DNA of 64,000 bases from contig NZ_LT629731.1 in assembly GCF_900104575.1 (NCBI RefSeq), positions 3,874,016 to 3,938,015 of the forward strand, given 5' to 3'. The first letter of the stretch is position 1, and each line of letters starts with the position of its first letter. Positions 17,211 to 35,272 of the stretch are shown in pieces. The position numbers were made by a program, and so were the translations under genes. Source of the stretch: Bacillus tuaregi. Lineage in GTDB: Bacteria > Bacillota > Bacilli > Bacillales > Cytobacillaceae. The notes beneath the pieces are model-generated. The model worked only from the letters and a program-made list of their open reading frames with translations. It was not told the DNA's origin and did not search any database.

Positions 17211-18638
17211 TTACCGTTTTTGCAATTCTTCCATTAATAGCTTATTAACCATTTGCGGATTGGCTTGTCCTTTTGATGCTTTCATGACTTGACCAACAAG
17301 AGAACCAATTGCCTTTCCTTTTCCGTTTTTAAAGTCTTCCACTGACTTCGGATTTGCATCAATTGCTTCTGTTACCCATTTTAAAAGGGCACCTTCATCA
17401 GAAACCTGCACAAGCCCTTTCTCTTTTACCACCTTTTCTGCATCGCCGCCGTTTTCAATTAACTCTTTAAAAACCGTTTTGGCAATTTTGGATGAGATGG
17501 TTCCATCTTGAATTAATTTAATCATACCTGCAAGAGATTCTGGTGCAAGCGCTACTTCATGTAATTCCTTTTGCTCTGCATTTAAGTAGGCTGATACATC
17601 GCCCATCATCCAGTTGGAAGCAAGCTTTGCATCTGCACCGGCTTGAACAGTCGCTTCAAAGAAATCAGACATTTCCTTTGTTACCGTTAAAACTGCTGCA
17701 TCGTATGCTGGAAGCCCTAGCTCCTCCACATAACGTTTTTTGCGTTCATCCGGTAGCTCAGGAATCTCTGCACGAACACGAGCCTTCCAATCTTCATCGA
17801 TATAAATATCTAATAGGTCCGGCTCTGGGAAATAACGATAATCGTCAGATCCCTCTTTTACACGCATCAGGCTAGTTGTATTCGTTACATCGTCATAACG
17901 GCGTGTTTCCTGTTCAATCACACCGCCTGAACGCAATACCTGTGCTTGCCTTTTCTCTTCATACTCAAGTCCTTTGCGGACAAAGTTAAAGGAGTTTAAG
18001 TTCTTTAACTCCGTCTTCGTACCAAACTCCTTTTGTCCGACGGGACGAAGTGAGATATTGGCATCACAACGAAGGGAACCTTCTTCCATTTTACAATCAG
18101 ATACACCCGTGTATTGGATGATAGACTTTAGCTTTTCCAAATATGCATAGGCTTCATTCGGCGTACGGATATCAGGCTCCGAAACAATTTCAATTAACGG
18201 TGTTCCTTGGCGGTTATAATCACAAAGTGAATAACCAGGACCGTGATTCAATTTGCCGGCATCCTCTTCTAAATGGATACGAGTAATGCCAATTTTCTTT
18301 TTATAGCCGTCAACCTCAATTTCAATCCAGCCATGCTCGCCAATCGGCTTGTCAAATTGTGATATCTGATATGCCTTTGGATTATCTGGATAAAAGTAGT
18401 TCTTACGGTCAAATTTGGTTTCTGTCGCTACTTCACAGTTTAACGCCATACAAGCCTTCATTCCGTAATCGACTACCTTTTTATTTAGTACAGGCAGTAC
18501 ACCAGGGTAACCTAGCTCAATAACGGATGTGTTTGTATTAGGCTCTGCCCCAAATTTATTTGGGCTGGCAGAGAATATTTTTGATTCTGTTTTTAACTCA
18601 ACATGGACTTCTAGTCCAATAATCGTTTCAAATTCCAA
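17211..18638 (-). CDS. gatB: Asp-tRNA(Asn)/Glu-tRNA(Gln) amidotransferase subunit B
   Basis: 475 residues from a TTG start with GGGGGGAG 5 nt upstream. GatB phosphorylates the misacylated Glu-tRNA(Gln) (or Asp-tRNA(Asn)) and accepts ammonia from GatA. The N-terminal kinase-like cradle has [16 protein letters not shown], the signature [18 protein letters not shown]-type block ([18 protein letters not shown]) and [14 protein letters not shown]; the C-terminal YqeY-like tail begins near 330. Last gene of gatCAB, 12 nt after gatA. Confidence 0.98.
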   Translation of the reverse strand: MEFETIIGLEVHVELKTESKIFSASPNKFGAEPNTNTSVIELGYPGVLPVLNKKVVDYGMKACMALNCEVATETKFDRKNYFYPDNPKAYQISQFDKPIGEHGWIEIEVDGYKKKIGITRIHLEEDAGKLNHGPGYSLCDYNRQGTPLIEIVSEPDIRTPNEAYAYLEKLKSIIQYTGVSDCKMEEGSLRCDANISLRPVGQKEFGTKTELKNLNSFNFVRKGLEYEEKRQAQVLRSGGVIEQETRRYDDVTNTTSLMRVKEGSDDYRYFPEPDLLDIYIDEDWKARVRAEIPELPDERKKRYVEELGLPAYDAAVLTVTKEMSDFFEATVQAGADAKLASNWMMGDVSAYLNAEQKELHEVALAPESLAGMIKLIQDGTISSKIAKTVFKELIENGGDAEKVVKEKGLVQVSDEGALLKWVTEAIDANPKSVEDFKNGKGKAIGSLVGQVMKASKGQANPQMVNKLLMEELQKR

Positions 18639-18650
18639 TGTTCTCCCCCC

Positions 18651-20108
18651 TTACAATGCAGGCTTTTGCTTATGATAATCTGTTGCCTGCTCATACGCAT
18701 GGGCAACACGGTAAACAGTGCTCTCATCAAAGTGCTTTCCAATAATCTGTAATCCCAATGGCATACCATTACAGAAACCGCAAGGAACAGATATTCCCGG
18801 CACACCTGCCAGATTTACTGGTATCGTTAAAATATCATTGACATACATAGTTAACGGATCAAGAATCTTTTCACCAATTGTGAAAGCAGGTGTCGGAGTA
18901 GTCGGTCCAATAATGACATCATATTTGGCAAATACATCATCGAAATCCTTTTTAATCAGTGTACGTACCTTCTGTGCTTTCTTATAATAAGCATCGTAAT
19001 AACCAGAGCTTAAGGCAAAGGTACCAAGCATAATACGTCGCTTCACCTCATCGCCAAAACCTTCTGATCTTGAATTCTTGTATAGATCGATTAATGTTTC
19101 AGAGTTTGGTGAACGATAGCCGTAACGAACACCATCAAAGCGTGCCAGGTTGGCAGATGCTTCTGAGGATGAAAGTAAATAATACGTCGCTAACGCATAT
19201 TTAGAATGTGGCAGCGATACTTCTTCCCAAACAGCCCCAAGACTCTCTAACACCTTCAAGGCATCTAAAACAGATTGACGTACCTCTTCATTTACACCCT
19301 CGCCTAAATATTCCTTTGGCACAGCAATCTTCAAGCCCTTTACATCTCCTGTTAAAGCTTGGACAAAATTAGGCACTTCAACCGGTGCTGAAGTCGAATC
19401 CATTGGGTCAAGCCCTGAAATAGCCTGCAGCAGGTATGCGTTATCTTCAACATTCCTCGTAATCGGACCAATTTGATCTAATGAAGAGGCGAATGCTACG
19501 AGACCGAAACGTGAAACACGGCCATAGGTCGGCTTTAAGCCTACTACACCACAGAAAGAAGCCGGCTGTCTAATCGAGCCGCCTGTGTCAGAACCTAATG
19601 AGAAAGGTACCTCTCCCGCAGCTACAGCAGCAGCCGAGCCGCCTGAAGAACCACCTGGAACCTTTTCTAAATTCCATGGGTTATAGGTTTTTTGAAACCC
19701 TGAGTTCTCATTCGAAGAACCCATTGCGAATTCATCCATATTTAATTTACCAATGGTAATGGTCTCTGCTTTATGTAAGTGATCAACAACCGTTGCATTA
19801 TAAATAGGATCAAAGTTCTCAAGTATTTTACTTGCGCAAGTTGTACGTAAATCCTTCGTGACAATATTATCCTTTACACCGATTGGCATACCGAACAGAA
19901 GACCTTTCGATTCGTCAGTCCCGATTTTCCCATCTAGCTTTTTCGCAGTTTCCCTTGCTCTTTCCTCATCTAACGTTAAAAATGCCTGTACCTTGTCATC
20001 TACCTCTTGAATTCGTTTATACGATTCATCGACAAGATCAGACACTGTAATCTCTTTTTTATGTAACAGCTCATGAAGATCTGATACTTTATGATCAAAC
20101 AAACTCAC
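18651..20108 (-). CDS. gatA: Glutamyl-tRNA(Gln) amidotransferase subunit A
   Basis: 485 residues from a GTG start with AGGAGAG upstream. Amidase-signature enzyme releasing ammonia from glutamine for the GatB site. The Ser-cisSer-Lys triad is present: Lys in PIGVKDNI, cis-Ser in [14 protein letters not shown], nucleophilic Ser in [11 protein letters not shown]. Between gatC (14 nt gap) and gatB (12 nt gap). The organism therefore makes Gln-tRNA indirectly, as normal for Bacillales. Confidence 0.98.
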   Translation of the reverse strand: MSLFDHKVSDLHELLHKKEITVSDLVDESYKRIQEVDDKVQAFLTLDEERARETAKKLDGKIGTDESKGLLFGMPIGVKDNIVTKDLRTTCASKILENFDPIYNATVVDHLHKAETITIGKLNMDEFAMGSSNENSGFQKTYNPWNLEKVPGGSSGGSAAAVAAGEVPFSLGSDTGGSIRQPASFCGVVGLKPTYGRVSRFGLVAFASSLDQIGPITRNVEDNAYLLQAISGLDPMDSTSAPVEVPNFVQALTGDVKGLKIAVPKEYLGEGVNEEVRQSVLDALKVLESLGAVWEEVSLPHSKYALATYYLLSSSEASANLARFDGVRYGYRSPNSETLIDLYKNSRSEGFGDEVKRRIMLGTFALSSGYYDAYYKKAQKVRTLIKKDFDDVFAKYDVIIGPTTPTPAFTIGEKILDPLTMYVNDILTIPVNLAGVPGISVPCGFCNGMPLGLQIIGKHFDESTVYRVAHAYEQATDYHKQKPAL

Positions 20109-20122
20109 AGGGTCTCTCCTCC

Positions 20123-20413
20123 TTACTCAATAATAGCTGGTACTTTTATTTGTCCGTATTCATGCGCTGGTGCATTTTTTAGTACGTCTTCAACCGGAAT
20201 TCCAGGCTTCGCTACATCATCCCGCATGACGTTCTTCATATCTAAAACGTGTGATGTAGGCTCTACATTCTCTGTATCTAGCTCATCCAACAGCTCAGCA
20301 AATGTAATAATGGCACCTAATTGCTGGGCAAACTTTTCAGCCTCCTCCTCCGTAATCGCCAGTCGAGCCAGGTTTGCCACGTGCTTCACTTCATCCATTG
20401 TAATTTTTGTCAT
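20123..20413 (-). CDS. gatC: Glutamyl-tRNA(Gln) amidotransferase subunit C
   Basis: 96 residues, a full-length GatC that clamps GatA to GatB. Hallmarks are [20 protein letters not shown] at the start and the Asp/Val-Pro linker ([18 protein letters not shown]). A perfect AGGAGGTGA site precedes the ATG. First gene of the operon. Confidence 0.97.
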   Translation of the reverse strand: MTKITMDEVKHVANLARLAITEEEAEKFAQQLGAIITFAELLDELDTENVEPTSHVLDMKNVMRDDVAKPGIPVEDVLKNAPAHEYGQIKVPAIIE

Positions 20414-20489
20414 TATTGGTCACCTCCTAAGGAATTCGAACAATTACACAATAATTTGATAATATCAAACTTTAGTATGCTAAACAAGA

Positions 20490-20529
20490 GTGTCAGGCTT
20501 GCATATTAGACAATACCTGACACTTTTTT
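20490..20529. terminator. Hairpin upstream of gatC
   Basis: GTGTCAGG/CCTGACAC arms (20490-20497, 20516-20523) followed by T6 on the plus strand. The GTGTCAGG core also occurs near 14653-14660, so this is probably a common Bacillus intergenic palindrome reused as a terminator. Confidence 0.6.
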
Positions 20530-20531
20530 CA

Positions 20532-20969
20532 TCATGGAATTAGTTTTTTAAAAAAGGAAAATACCCCTTTTTTCTCCTCCTGGACCTCAGGCACAGCCGG
20601 TTTTCTTGTGACAAAAATATTTTCCTTATCTACAGCATTAGAATGGGCAAGAATTAAGCCAATATCAGTCTGATGCTCCTTGTTCGTGACAATGGTGAAT
20701 TCTATTTTATATTGATTAGCCTTTTGAATATATTTAGATAAAAAACGATAATCAATCTGTCCATTTAAATAAAGGTGTGTTTGCGGGTGCTCCTTCATTT
20801 CCTGCTCCACATCGCTGTATATCTCTTCCTCCATTACTTGCCCTTGTGTCAAAGCAACCTCGATTCTTTCCCGTAAAGTCCCTAGATACTTTCTTCTTTC
20901 ATCGGGGTTCGTCTCTTTTGGACCATGAATACCTTGCTGAAGATACTCTTCAACCTTTGATTTCTCCAT
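20532..20969 (-). CDS. yueI: YueI family protein (DUF1694)
   Basis: 145 residues from the ATG at 20969 with GGAGGTG 7 nt upstream. Matches the B. subtilis YueI family: VEEYLQQGIHGPKETNPDERRKYLGTLRERI at the start and a compact alpha/beta core, FTIVTNKEHQTDIGLILAHSNAVDKENIFV. Function unknown; a soluble cytoplasmic protein. The start about 30 codons further upstream has no ribosome site. Confidence 0.85.
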   Translation of the reverse strand: MEKSKVEEYLQQGIHGPKETNPDERRKYLGTLRERIEVALTQGQVMEEEIYSDVEQEMKEHPQTHLYLNGQIDYRFLSKYIQKANQYKIEFTIVTNKEHQTDIGLILAHSNAVDKENIFVTRKPAVPEVQEEKKGVFSFFKKLIP

Positions 20970-21060
20970 GTGCCACACCTCCATGACTATTGAACCTACT
21001 ACTATGTATGTTTGCCGACCTATACAAGTGAATAATATCAGCTTTTCCATCCTCATACCA

Positions 21061-21096
21061 AAAAATTCCCTCTTTATAATGAAAGAGGGAATTTTT
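21061..21096. terminator. Terminator after aceA
   Basis: AAAAATTCCCTCTTT and complement, 6-nt loop, with T-run, 22 nt past the aceA stop. Confidence 0.88.
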
Positions 21097-21117
21097 CGAA
21101 TGCATATTTGATTTACA

Positions 21118-22398
21118 TTATTTAGAGTTAAACTGCTCTGCTTCTGTTGATCCTTTCAGGGCTGTTGTGGAAGACTGTCCGCCGGTAACTACCATTGACA
21201 CTTGATCGAAATAGCCTGTTCCAACTTCTCTTTGATGCCTTGTTGCTGTATAGCCATATTGCTCGCTGCCAAACTCTGCCTGCTGCAACTCTGAGTATGC
21301 TGCCATACCGCGATCACGGTAGCCTCTTGCCAGTTCAAACATACTGTGATTTAAGGCATGGAAGCCTGCCAGCGTAACAAACTGGAATTTATACCCCATT
21401 TTGCCGAGCTCTCTTTGGAACTCTGCAATGGTTTGCTTATCAAGCTTCTGCTCCCAGTTAAAGGAAGGTGAGCAATTATAGGCTAACGGTTTCCCTGGGT
21501 ATTTCTCGTGAATAGCTGAAGCAAATCTTCTTGCTTCTTCAAGATTTGGCTCTGATGTTTCACACCAAACTAAATCTGCATACGGTGCATAGGCAAGCCC
21601 GCGTGCAATAGCCTGATCCAAGCCGGCTCTAGTACGGAAGAAGCCTTCAGATGTCCTCTCACCTGTAATGAATGGCGCATCGTATGGATCTACATCACTT
21701 GTAATTAAATCAGCTGCATTCGCATCTGTACGGGCAACTAGGATTGTCGGAACCCCCATAACATCCGCCGCAAGCCTAGCAGCAACTAAATTACGCACAG
21801 CCGTTTGAGTTGGAAGTAGAACCTTACCACCGAGGTGTCCGCATTTCTTTTCAGATGAGAGCTGATCCTCAAAGTGAACCCCTGATGCACCTGCTTCAAT
21901 CATGCTTTTCATGAGCTCAAAACAATTCAACTGCCCGCCAAAGCCTGCTTCGGCATCGGCCATGATTGGGGCAAACCAATCAACTCTTCTATCGCCCTCT
22001 ATATGATGAATTTGATCTGCACGCTGGAGAGCTTGGTTAATACGTTTCACCACATTTGGTACACTGTTTGCCGGATATAAGCTTTGGTCTGGATACATTT
22101 GACCGGCAAGATTAGCATCTGCTGCAACCTGCCAACCGCTTAAATAAATCGCCTTGAGACCTGCCTTTACCTGCTGAACGGCTTGGTTACCAGTCAGGGC
22201 GCCGAGTGCGGCAACATAGTCCTCTTCATTTATCATTTTCCAAAGCTTTTCTGAACCTCTTTTAGCCAATGTATATTCAATATCGATTGAACCTCTAAGT
22301 TTAATAACTTCCTCAGCCGAATATGGTCTTTTAATGCCTTTCCATCTTGCTTCATTTCTCCAGCTTTCTTTTAATTGTTGGATTCGATTTTGTACCAT
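21118..22398 (-). CDS. aceA: Isocitrate lyase
   Basis: 426 residues. Splits isocitrate to succinate and glyoxylate in the glyoxylate shunt, for growth on acetate or fatty acids. The catalytic signature [11 protein letters not shown] carries the active-site Cys; Mg and substrate residues are seen in [20 protein letters not shown]-like [13 protein letters not shown] and CSPSFNW. An AGGAG site precedes the ATG. It lies 169 nt downstream of aceB on the same strand; the gap may hold a second promoter. B. subtilis 168 lacks this shunt, while the cereus and other groups have it. Confidence 0.97.
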   Translation of the reverse strand: MVQNRIQQLKESWRNEARWKGIKRPYSAEEVIKLRGSIDIEYTLAKRGSEKLWKMINEEDYVAALGALTGNQAVQQVKAGLKAIYLSGWQVAADANLAGQMYPDQSLYPANSVPNVVKRINQALQRADQIHHIEGDRRVDWFAPIMADAEAGFGGQLNCFELMKSMIEAGASGVHFEDQLSSEKKCGHLGGKVLLPTQTAVRNLVAARLAADVMGVPTILVARTDANAADLITSDVDPYDAPFITGERTSEGFFRTRAGLDQAIARGLAYAPYADLVWCETSEPNLEEARRFASAIHEKYPGKPLAYNCSPSFNWEQKLDKQTIAEFQRELGKMGYKFQFVTLAGFHALNHSMFELARGYRDRGMAAYSELQQAEFGSEQYGYTATRHQREVGTGYFDQVSMVVTGGQSSTTALKGSTEAEQFNSK

Positions 22399-22567
22399 TT
22401 ACAAACATCTCCTTTGTTCGTACAGAATGAGTTCAAAATTCACCTCTAAGAGAACGATGAGTATGTTTCCTATCAATCTATCTATCCTTATCCACCATAC
22501 ATACTTTTTTAAAGAACAAATTAACAATAAGTATTGTATTATAACGAACGCTCAGTCTACAGAAAAC

Positions 22568-24163
22568 CTATTCTAATATTCCATAGCCTGGTAAGGTTAG
22601 AAAATCTACGAATTCATCGTTTAGAATCAGCCTGTCAAATAACTGAATCGCATCATGAAAGCGCCCATTTTGATAGGCTTCTAAGCCGATTTCCTGCTTG
22701 ATTATCTCCATCTCTTCCCTTTTAAATCTTTCATACATCTCTCGTGTTACTTTTCTTCCATCATCCAGAACTCCCTTTGGATGACGAATCCATTGCCAAA
22801 GCTGAGCTCGGCTGATTTCCGCTGTTGCTGCATCCTCCATTAAATGATAGAGCGGCGCTGCTCCTCTTCCGCATAGCCAGGAAGCCACATATTGAATACC
22901 TACTTTAATATTCATACGGACTCCGTCTTCGGTAATCGTCCCCTTTGGTACGGCTAGAAGATGACTGGCATTCACTTTAATCGATTGCTGCTTTGATGAA
23001 TCGATTTGATTGGCTTCCGGCATTTCACGATTGAACACTTCCATCGCTACCGGTACTAAACCAGGATGCGCTACCCATGTTCCATCATGTCCATCACGAG
23101 CTTCCCGTTCTTTATCTGCACGAACCTTGGCAAATGCCTCCTCATTCGCTTTTGGATTCCCGCTTACCGGAATTTGCGCGGCCATACCCCCAATTGCCGG
23201 TGCCTTTCTTCGATGACAGGTTTGAATGGTTAATAGGGAATAGGATCTCATGAACGGAACAGTCATTGTCACCTGGGATCGATCAGGTAAAATAACATGA
23301 TCCTGGTTGCGCAGCTTCTTCAGATAACTGAAAATGTAATCCCAGCGACCGCAATTCAAGCCTGCTGAGTGGTCCCTCAGTTCATAAAGAATCTCGTTCA
23401 TTTCAAAGGCTGCCATAATGGTTTCAATTAGAACGGTTGCCTTAATCGTACCTTGAGGGATATTAAGATAATCCTGTGAAAAGACAAAGACATCATTCCA
23501 CAGTCTTGCTTCAAGATGGCTTTCAAGCTTTGGCAGATAAAAGTAAGGCCCTGTCCCTCGCTCAATCAGCTGCTTCGCATTATGGAAGAAATACAAACCA
23601 AAATCAAGCAAGCTGCCAGAAATTGTCTGTCCGTCTAAGAGGATATTTTTTTCTTCTAAATGGAATCCTCTTGGGCGTACAAGAAGTACGGCGGTTTCAT
23701 CCTTTAATTTGTATTCTTTCCCAGCAGGATTATGAAAGGAAATCGTTCTTCTAACGGCATCTCTTAAGTTAATTTGCCCTTCAATCATATTTCTCCAATT
23801 CGGTGCCGTTGCATCTTCGCAATCCGCCATGAACACCTTAGCACCGGAATTAAGAGCATTGATAATCATTTTTCGATCAGTCGGTCCGGTAATTTCCACA
23901 CGTCGGTCTTGAAGATCCTTCGGAAGCGGTCGAATGGTCCAATCAGCTTTTCGAATATGAGCCGTTTCAGGCAGGAAATCCGGCAGCTTTCCTTGGTCAA
24001 TCTCTTTTTGCCTAATTTGTCTTCTCTTAAGTAACTCTTTGCGCCGTTCGCCAAACCGTTCTTCTAACTGCTCGATAAAACTTAATGCTTCTGGAGTTAA
24101 GATTGTCTCATAGCCCGGCAATAATTTTCCGATAATTTGAATGCCAACCTTTTGTGTGGACAT
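22568..24163 (-). CDS. aceB: Malate synthase A
   Basis: 531 residues from the ATG at 24163 (GGAGGGG upstream). Condenses glyoxylate with acetyl-CoA to malate. Family blocks include FMADCEDATAPNWRNMIEGQ, RPRGFHLEEKNI, LPKLESHLEARLWNDVF, the GLNCGRWDYIFSYLKK signature and the catalytic Asp region near SWLCGRGAAPLYHLMEDAATAEISR. The first in-frame ATG 24 codons upstream lacks a ribosome site. Forms a glyoxylate shunt unit with aceA. Confidence 0.97.
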   Translation of the reverse strand: MSTQKVGIQIIGKLLPGYETILTPEALSFIEQLEERFGERRKELLKRRQIRQKEIDQGKLPDFLPETAHIRKADWTIRPLPKDLQDRRVEITGPTDRKMIINALNSGAKVFMADCEDATAPNWRNMIEGQINLRDAVRRTISFHNPAGKEYKLKDETAVLLVRPRGFHLEEKNILLDGQTISGSLLDFGLYFFHNAKQLIERGTGPYFYLPKLESHLEARLWNDVFVFSQDYLNIPQGTIKATVLIETIMAAFEMNEILYELRDHSAGLNCGRWDYIFSYLKKLRNQDHVILPDRSQVTMTVPFMRSYSLLTIQTCHRRKAPAIGGMAAQIPVSGNPKANEEAFAKVRADKEREARDGHDGTWVAHPGLVPVAMEVFNREMPEANQIDSSKQQSIKVNASHLLAVPKGTITEDGVRMNIKVGIQYVASWLCGRGAAPLYHLMEDAATAEISRAQLWQWIRHPKGVLDDGRKVTREMYERFKREEMEIIKQEIGLEAYQNGRFHDAIQLFDRLILNDEFVDFLTLPGYGILE

Positions 24164-24214
24164 ATTATTAAATCCCCTCCCTGTTATAAAACATTCATCG
24201 TCCTCATGTAAAGT

Positions 24215-24220
24215 ATTATA
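24215..24220 (-). promoter_or_regulatory. -10 box of the candidate aceBA promoter
   Basis: TATAAT on the minus strand, about 50 nt before the aceB start. No good -35 lies at 17 nt, so an activator may be needed. Confidence 0.4.
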
Positions 24221-24235
24221 TAACAGAATTTTCAA

Positions 24236-24456
24236 AAGTGTATAACTTTTTTAAATTTTCACTAATATACTTTTCGACAAACTCTAATACTAGAGGACGG
24301 TGATTGCTACCGCTGAACGCTGACTCACTTTTTCCACCAAATAAGTAATGCATGCGCCTGATCAAGCTATAGTCTGCATAAGACGCACCTAAATAGAAGG
24401 CGTTCCTGCCTTCCATTAAGATGCGGCTGGGCTGACACTGGGCGCTGGAGCTAAAC
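24236..24456. repeat. Intergenic repeat-like DNA between camS and aceB
   Basis: Contains GGCGCTGGAGCTA (near 24441-24453), nearly repeated in the purF-purM gap (near 46803-46815). An 87-codon frame covers it on the minus strand, but its composition follows the repeat and it lacks a ribosome site. Probably a Bacillus dispersed palindromic element. Confidence 0.45.
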
Positions 24457-24491
24457 AAAAAAAAGATAGAGAAACGCATGTCTCTCTATCC
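24457..24491 (-). terminator. Terminator after camS
   Basis: GATAGAGA/TCTCTATC stem (24465-24472, 24483-24490) followed by T8 on the minus strand, just past the camS stop. Confidence 0.9.
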
Positions 24492-24500
24492 TATTACGGA

Positions 24501-25670
24501 TTAATGATAAATATGAACAAATGGTTCTTTTTGATCGACCTCTTTCACAATTAGCGCTTCAGGCCCATTTACAGAGGATATATTCACTTGAACGGAAATA
24601 TAATTCGGAAAATGCTCCATTACTTTACCGGTTACAAATTGTGTAAAGCCGATTCCCTCTGTTTTCCCATAAAATTGAATTGGAATATCAATATTTAGAT
24701 CTTGAAGATGACCTCCTGCATAAAAAGCCCGTCCAACGACACCATTAAAGTTAGGAAAATACTTTTCAACATCCTGTTTGAAGTTAGAGAAGGACGTTGC
24801 ATCATCTCTGTGCTTTTCTGTAGCTTCACCAGACGGAAATAGAACATATTTCTCATCAATTGTCTTCCAGTCTCCTAGTTGAGAGCTTCCTTTACCAATA
24901 TTGGTATAAGTAAAAAAGCTACCAGGCACGACAGAGGTCCTGCTCTCCTGATGGAACAAGGCTATGGTGATCGGGATATCCTTCAATCCGTCAATATTCC
25001 GTAATCGTTTGACGATTTCTTCCGCCATTGCCTTTCCTTCCTTTTCTATTGTTTCAGGTGGAATTTTGGTTTCAAACGTTGCACCGTATTCTTCCTTTTG
25101 ATAATAATGGATTGAATTCATGGCTAATCCAATGACAACACCACCAAGACTTACCTTGCCATTATCCCCTTTTACTAGGTAATTGTGCTCTAATATATGG
25201 GCTAGATAAATCGGACTCTTTTCATTCCTTTCTTCTATTGTCCCCTTCTCATCATCGAGCGGGTTCAAGCCGAGATTTTCTGATTCCTTCATGTCTCTTG
25301 CTTCTAGCTGCTCGGGAGTAAACTTACGATTCAACCATGATTTTACCGTTTTTGCCTTTAAGTATTGGCCTTCCTGAAACAAATACTGATCAGCATCAAA
25401 TGTATTCTGTGCTACTCTCATCAATCCCATCTCAAACTCATTCAGATCATATCTTGAATTCAAATTATTAACGACTAACCCACGCGCCTCTGATGGTTTA
25501 AAGGGTAAAATAGTCCGATAATAGTCATCAGAAATATTATATTTAGGAATAATCGCTTTTTCATCTGATTTCTTCTGATCCTGTACAACCTCTTCTTGTT
25601 TTTGGAAGTTTGGTGCACAGCCTGACATCAATAAGACTGAACAGAGAGCTATACTTAAGATTTTCCTCAC
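24501..25670 (-). CDS. camS: CamS-family sex pheromone lipoprotein (YerH)
   Basis: 389 residues from the GTG at 25670 with AGAGG 8 nt upstream. A lipoprotein signal with lipobox LMSGC puts it on the outside of the membrane. The mature part matches the CamS family (DIPITIALFHQES, GSFFTYTNIGKGSSQLGDW, YFPNFNGVVGRAFY). In staphylococci and enterococci the signal peptide is the source of a pheromone; in Bacillus the role is unknown. Conserved order ligA-camS. Confidence 0.92.
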   Translation of the reverse strand: MRKILSIALCSVLLMSGCAPNFQKQEEVVQDQKKSDEKAIIPKYNISDDYYRTILPFKPSEARGLVVNNLNSRYDLNEFEMGLMRVAQNTFDADQYLFQEGQYLKAKTVKSWLNRKFTPEQLEARDMKESENLGLNPLDDEKGTIEERNEKSPIYLAHILEHNYLVKGDNGKVSLGGVVIGLAMNSIHYYQKEEYGATFETKIPPETIEKEGKAMAEEIVKRLRNIDGLKDIPITIALFHQESRTSVVPGSFFTYTNIGKGSSQLGDWKTIDEKYVLFPSGEATEKHRDDATSFSNFKQDVEKYFPNFNGVVGRAFYAGGHLQDLNIDIPIQFYGKTEGIGFTQFVTGKVMEHFPNYISVQVNISSVNGPEALIVKEVDQKEPFVHIYH

Positions 25671-25682
25671 GTACAACACCTC

Positions 25683-32887
<7,205 letters not shown>

Positions 32888-32956
32888 TATTATTCTTCAC
32901 CGCCATTCAAACATATGTTCTGTTATAATTTTACACTTCATACTACAATCATTCAA

Positions 32957-33646
32957 TCATTTTCCCTTTACTGCCTTAACAGTCTTTAAAGCTTCTTCTA
33001 TATCTTCATAAAGACTGTTTCCTACTACAATTACATCGGCAAGTGCGGCCATTTCTCCTGCTTGTTCACGGTTAGAGATACCTCCACCATAGAATAGCAG
33101 TGTGTTTTCTAACGAATTCTTTGCTTCCTTAACCACTTCAGGGTCACCATATGTGCCACTATATTCTAAATAAAAGACTGGTAGATGAAACATCCGTTCA
33201 GCCATCGACGCATAGGCAGCTACATCCGCTTTAGATAACTCAGTATTTGCCTCCGTCAGTTGCGCTGCTTTACAGTCCTTATTTAAAATGCAATAACCAA
33301 GGAAGGAAAATTCCTCCCAATTCATGATATCCCCATATTCTTTGATTGCCTCTTGGTGAAGACCTGTAATCCATTTAGGATTACGGCTGTTTAACACAGT
33401 TGGGATAAAATATAAGTCAAATCCCGGTGTAATTGTTTCAATTGAAGAAATTTCCAATACACAAGGTACTGTGTACCGGCGCACTCTGGCCATCAAGTCT
33501 AACACATTTTCGATTGTGACTCCATCGGTCCCGCCAACAATGATGGCATCTGTGCCAGATTCACATATCCTTTCCAGTTGCTCATCTGAAAGTGATTTGT
33601 TCGGATCAAGTTTAAAAACATGCCTCCACTCACATACATCATACAT
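32957..33646 (-). CDS. pcrB: Heptaprenylglyceryl phosphate synthase PcrB
   Basis: 229 residues from the ATG at 33646, GGAGGAAG upstream. A (beta/alpha)8 enzyme joining heptaprenyl diphosphate to sn-glycerol-1-phosphate. Family markers are [37 protein letters not shown] and [14 protein letters not shown] (phosphate-binding loop). Upstream of pcrA as in other Bacillales. Confidence 0.95.
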   Translation of the reverse strand: MYDVCEWRHVFKLDPNKSLSDEQLERICESGTDAIIVGGTDGVTIENVLDLMARVRRYTVPCVLEISSIETITPGFDLYFIPTVLNSRNPKWITGLHQEAIKEYGDIMNWEEFSFLGYCILNKDCKAAQLTEANTELSKADVAAYASMAERMFHLPVFYLEYSGTYGDPEVVKEAKNSLENTLLFYGGGISNREQAGEMAALADVIVVGNSLYEDIEEALKTVKAVKGK

Positions 33647-33779
33647 GCAAACTTCCTCCATTCCATGTTTACATTAAACCATTATAGCATTAGAGAATTT
33701 AAATGAAAAAAGAAATTAGGCTGTTGTATTTGCAGGCTTTCCAAGTTAAAAAACCTCAACTTAGATGACTTTTTTACAT

Positions 33780-33813
33780 AAAAAAACCGATGGGTCATTC
33801 CATCGGTTTTTTG
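33780..33813 (-). terminator. Terminator after yerC
   Basis: AAAAAACCGATGG with CATCGGTTTTTT, 7-nt loop, immediately past the yerC stop; separates yerA-yerB-yerC from pcrB-pcrA-ligA. Confidence 0.9.
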
Positions 33814-33817
33814 TCAA

Positions 33818-34135
33818 TTATTCTTCTACAGCAGCTGGTTGATCTTCTTCTTTGATACGCTCCAGTGCCATTTCGTATGCATCATTCCCATAATTTAAAC
33901 AGCGCTTTACACGTGAAATAGTGGCTGTACTTGCCCCTGTCTCTGTCTCGATTGTATGATAAGTTTTGCCTTCACGAAGCATTCTCGCAACCTCTAAGCG
34001 CTGCGCTAATGACTGAATTTCGTTGACCGTACAAAGATCATCAAAAAATCGATAACATTCTTCTAAATCATTCAATGAAAGAATGGCATTAAATAACTGA
34101 TCTAGTTCTTTTCCTCTTAATTTTTCAATCTGCAT
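33818..34135 (-). CDS. yerC: YerC/YecD family TrpR-related DNA-binding protein
   Basis: 105 residues from the ATG at 34135 with AAAGGAG upstream. Six-helix TrpR-like fold: VNEIQSLAQRLEVARMLREGKTYHTIETETGASTATISRVKRCL includes the helix-turn-helix. Role unknown; no corepressor site is evident. A C-terminal acidic tail ends the protein. Follows yerB closely. Confidence 0.93.
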   Translation of the reverse strand: MQIEKLRGKELDQLFNAILSLNDLEECYRFFDDLCTVNEIQSLAQRLEVARMLREGKTYHTIETETGASTATISRVKRCLNYGNDAYEMALERIKEEDQPAAVEE

Positions 34136-34171
34136 GAAGACTACTCCTTTATATTCACTACAAATGACCAT

Positions 34172-35227
34172 TTACTCGAATGAGATTAGCTGCTCAAGGC
34201 CAGGGTCAGACGGAATTACATTAATCCATGTCTTTCCTGGTACAAATCCTACCTCTTTACCATCTGCAAAAGGTAAAATTCTACCGTCAACATTTCTCCA
34301 TTCCACTTCAATCATCTGACCTTTTTGTAATAGGTAAGCTCTTCCACCACTTGTTAAATCAATGTCACGCAAACCTGCATTGTCATCAATAATCCAATGC
34401 TTCATCTCCACAATAAATACATTATCAACTACTACTGGATCCTTTGTTTGCTGATCAACCGTCTGCTCTCCATTTGAAGCACGCTTATATTTTTCTAATT
34501 TTTGGTCATACTCAAAGGATGAACTAAAGGTTTTGTCATAGTAGGAGATAGATACTGTTTCGGCTTTTTCACCTGCCAAATCATCTGCTTCAGCCTCTGT
34601 TAAGAATACAAGTGATTCAGGTGCTTCCTCCATCTCAAAATGGTTTTGGTCAGCCCCTTTTAAAATATTCTTAAAAGAGATATATGAATTATGCGGTGCT
34701 TGACGGAAGTTCACTCGTTCAAATAAGCTTCCATCATAGTATAGACCATTTAAATGGTCTATATATCCGCTATCTAGTAATTCTTTGGCACCCACACTAT
34801 TTCCGTGAGCAATATAAAGACTATCATAGCCATTTGCGAGCTCGATATAGTATTCACGGGCACTTCTCACAGAACCAATAATTTCAGGTTGTTCACTCTG
34901 GAAAATGGCAAGAAATCTTGTCACATTTCCCTCTGCCAGAATTTCGTAAACGATATCCGCTTTATAGAGTCCTGATTGCGGCCTGGCTTTAGGATGATTA
35001 TTCACCATCACTGCAACTGCTCTGCCATCCACTTCATCAGCACTTCCCAGACCTGTTAGCGGATAATGAAATGGCAGCTCACTTTCCTGCGGATCTGATT
35101 TCTCGTTAACCCCTTCTTGATTTGGCTCTGACACTTCTCCATTCTCTGTTACTGCCTCTTCTTTCGAATTACAGCCGGCAAGAAGGAAGAAGGTAACAGT
35201 TGTCAAGGTTAGCCATTTCTTCCACAT
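34172..35227 (-). CDS. yerB: YerB lipoprotein (DUF3048)
   Basis: 351 residues from the ATG at 35227 (GAGGTG 8 nt upstream). Signal peptide with lipobox LLAGC, then an acidic linker and the two DUF3048 domains: RAVAVMVNNHPKARPQSGLYKADIVYEILAEGNVTRFLAIF and, near the C terminus, DNAGLRDIDLTSGGRAYLLQKGQMIEVEW. Anchored outside the cell; function unknown. Between yerA and yerC as in B. subtilis. Confidence 0.92.
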   Translation of the reverse strand: MWKKWLTLTTVTFFLLAGCNSKEEAVTENGEVSEPNQEGVNEKSDPQESELPFHYPLTGLGSADEVDGRAVAVMVNNHPKARPQSGLYKADIVYEILAEGNVTRFLAIFQSEQPEIIGSVRSAREYYIELANGYDSLYIAHGNSVGAKELLDSGYIDHLNGLYYDGSLFERVNFRQAPHNSYISFKNILKGADQNHFEMEEAPESLVFLTEAEADDLAGEKAETVSISYYDKTFSSSFEYDQKLEKYKRASNGEQTVDQQTKDPVVVDNVFIVEMKHWIIDDNAGLRDIDLTSGGRAYLLQKGQMIEVEWRNVDGRILPFADGKEVGFVPGKTWINVIPSDPGLEQLISFE

Positions 35228-35272
35228 ATAGAACACACCTCATTTATTGTCCTATTTTTCCACTTCTCCATT

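Noticed and set aside
24216-24479. 87-codon minus-strand frame between camS and aceB
   Set aside because: No ribosome site, overlaps a dispersed repeat and the camS terminator, and no family resemblance.
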